Positions 33,784 through 34,858 of a stretch of 34,858 nucleotides of DNA are shown here, in pieces (within the stretch, counting starts at the first letter, position 1; each line of letters starts with the position of its first letter). The DNA comes from Bacteroidales bacterium (GTDB lineage Bacteria > Bacteroidota > Bacteroidia > Bacteroidales > F082). Both the position numbers and the translations under genes were made by a program. The DNA is taken from assembly GCA_018399335.1 (NCBI GenBank), contig JAGYNM010000011.1, positions 1 to 34,858 of the forward strand, in the 5' to 3' direction. Under the pieces are notes generated by a model. That model was not told the DNA's origin, ran no database searches, and saw only the letters and a list, made by a program, of their open reading frames with translations.

Positions 33784-33906
33784 CATGATTTTTTCTTTCA
33801 ACCGAAGAGGTTTTCCTGTTGTTGTGCAATTGTATTTCAACACAGCTTCGAAATTTTTGAAAAAGCCACTTTCGTAGTTGTTGCTGATTGTTGGTTAATT
33901 GGCTTT

Positions 33907-33939
33907 TTTGAAGCATATTGGCATTTTTTGATATTTTTG
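33907..33939 (+). promoter_or_regulatory. Promoter for the porin gene (-33 and -7 type elements)
   Basis: TTTG at 33907-33910, then a 21-bp spacer and TATTTTTG at 33932-33939, 21 bp before the ATG. The clearest two-part match to the Bacteroidota promoter in this window. Confidence 0.6.
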
Positions 33940-33960
33940 CTGCAAATTAAAACAAGAAAC

Positions 33961-34858
33961 ATGAACAAGAAATTTTACTTTTTGATGGGTTTCTTTGCCC
34001 TGATTTTTTTGAAAGCAGAAGCACAGTTTGAAATTTCGGCTGAGTTAAGACCTCGTTTTGAATTGAATGACGGTTATGTAGGTGTTCCTACAATAGATAC
34101 CGAGCCAACTTATTTTGTTTCACAACGAAGCCGGATTAACCTCAGTCTGAATAAAGAAAAATACCGCATGTATTTCAGTCTGCAGGATGTTCGCGTTTGG
34201 GGTAATGATAATATTGCTACCGGTACGGGTGTTTTTATGAATACCGCATCAACCGGACTACATCAGGTGTGGGCCGAATTTGATGTGTTTAAAAACTCCC
34301 GCATTCGTGTTGGACGCCAGGAATTTAAATATGATGACCAGCGTTTGCTCGCCTGGAGAAACTGGAATCAAAATGGATTAACCTATGATGCGTTGCTCTA
34401 TTCTTACAAAAGAGAAGGCTGGCAATTTGATGTTGCGCTTTCCTATAATAACGATGGTACAGGTGCTTTTGGAGTAAATGATTTTGATGTAGATCCCATC
34501 AACAGACGTTTGCGCACCTTGAACTTTATCTACCTCAAAAATCAGATCACTGATGAATTTAGCCTTTCTATGTTAAACCTGTTGACTGGTTATCAGAAAG
34601 ACAAAACCACCTCGACCACCTACCTGATGGCTACACAAGGTTTTTATGGTGAGTATAAAAAGAATGCTTTCACCGGAAAGTTTAATGCGTATTACCAATA
34701 CGGAAAAAGCCAGACCGGCAAAGATGTTTCGGCCTATATGCTTACTGCCGAAGTAGATTATAAGGCCCGGAAAATAAGTATCGGAGCCGGAATTGACGTT
34801 TTAAGTGGTCAGGATGCCAGCAACACAGATGCTGATTATCAACAAAAATACCATGCAT
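33961..34858 (+). CDS. Alginate-export-like outer-membrane porin, 5' part (cut by window end)
   Basis: The frame is open from ATG 33961 to the window end (299 codons). N-terminus MNKKFYFLMGFFALIFLKAEAQ is a signal peptide. The rest alternates strands and turns of a barrel: FEISAELRPRFELNDGY, VSQRSRINLSLNKEKYRMYFSLQDVRVWG, HQVWAEFDVFKNSRIRVGRQEFKYDDQRLLAW, NGLTYDALLYSYKREG. The QRSRINLS, SLQDVRVWG and VGRQEFKYDDQRLL elements are as in AlgE/alginate_exp-type porins. The C-terminus is missing, so the true length is unknown. The transported substrate cannot be told from sequence; no alginate genes are in view. Confidence 0.85.
   Translation, partial: MNKKFYFLMGFFALIFLKAEAQFEISAELRPRFELNDGYVGVPTIDTEPTYFVSQRSRINLSLNKEKYRMYFSLQDVRVWGNDNIATGTGVFMNTASTGLHQVWAEFDVFKNSRIRVGRQEFKYDDQRLLAWRNWNQNGLTYDALLYSYKREGWQFDVALSYNNDGTGAFGVNDFDVDPINRRLRTLNFIYLKNQITDEFSLSMLNLLTGYQKDKTTSTTYLMATQGFYGEYKKNAFTGKFNAYYQYGKSQTGKDVSAYMLTAEVDYKARKISIGAGIDVLSGQDASNTDADYQQKYHA

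Overview
The window is a contiguous piece of a Bacteroidota chromosome, most likely from a free-living or sediment-type Bacteroidales relative. Evidence: three proteins with type IX secretion (T9SS) C-terminal sorting domains, a TonB-dependent receptor with a carboxypeptidase-regulatory N-domain, Bacteroidota-specific families (DUF5686-like, DUF4296-like), many lipoproteins, and repeated matches to the Bacteroidota -7 promoter element TAnnTTTG a short distance upstream of start codons. Almost all of it is housekeeping DNA. I see no rRNA, tRNA, CRISPR array, insertion sequence or prophage.

Layout. (1) 1-3368, + strand: 3' end of era, der, an Hsp15-like S4 protein and a lipoprotein endonuclease/exonuclease/phosphatase, tightly packed. 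(2) 3365-5889, - strand operon: polyprenol-phosphate-sugar glycosyltransferase, pyrC, and a YwqK/MORN-like lipoprotein that overlaps pyrC. (3) 6044-12085, - strand: the most interesting block, made of a T9SS-exported endonuclease I with an ExeM/NucH-like OB module, a TonB-dependent receptor, and a T9SS-exported lamin-tail-domain protein. I read it as a candidate system for cleaving and importing extracellular nucleic acid. (4) 12330-16570, - strand: folE with an Asn/Gly-rich N-terminal extension, then mfd. (5) 16667-22397, + strand: trhO, hpt, a tandem two-domain adenylate kinase whose second domain has lost key acidic residues, and a DPE2-like malQ (two CBM20 plus GH77) whose last ~740 bp carry eight or nine indels. 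(6) 22516-22943, - strand: two small unknown genes, one a zinc ribbon. (7) 23146-25313, + strand: deoC, a T9SS-sorted thioredoxin-like protein and a small lipoprotein. (8) 25317-27918, - strand: recQ and a DUF4296-like lipoprotein. (9) 28347-32194, + strand: KdsD-like sugar-phosphate isomerase, AhpD-like protein and a DUF5686-like outer-membrane protein. (10) lptB (+), pssA (-, its stop codon abutting that of lptB), and the 5' part of an alginate-export-like porin (+) cut by the window end.

Functional themes: ribosome/tRNA GTPases and modification (era, der, hslR, trhO); nucleotide synthesis, salvage and catabolism (pyrC, hpt, adk, deoC); DNA repair (mfd, recQ); envelope biogenesis (KdsD, LptB, PssA, DUF5686, glycosyltransferase); and secreted T9SS cargo. 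The regulatory signals I can support are TAnnTTTG-type promoters, four strong rho-independent-like hairpins, and unexplained inverted repeats upstream of malQ, deoC, recQ and the thioredoxin-like gene.
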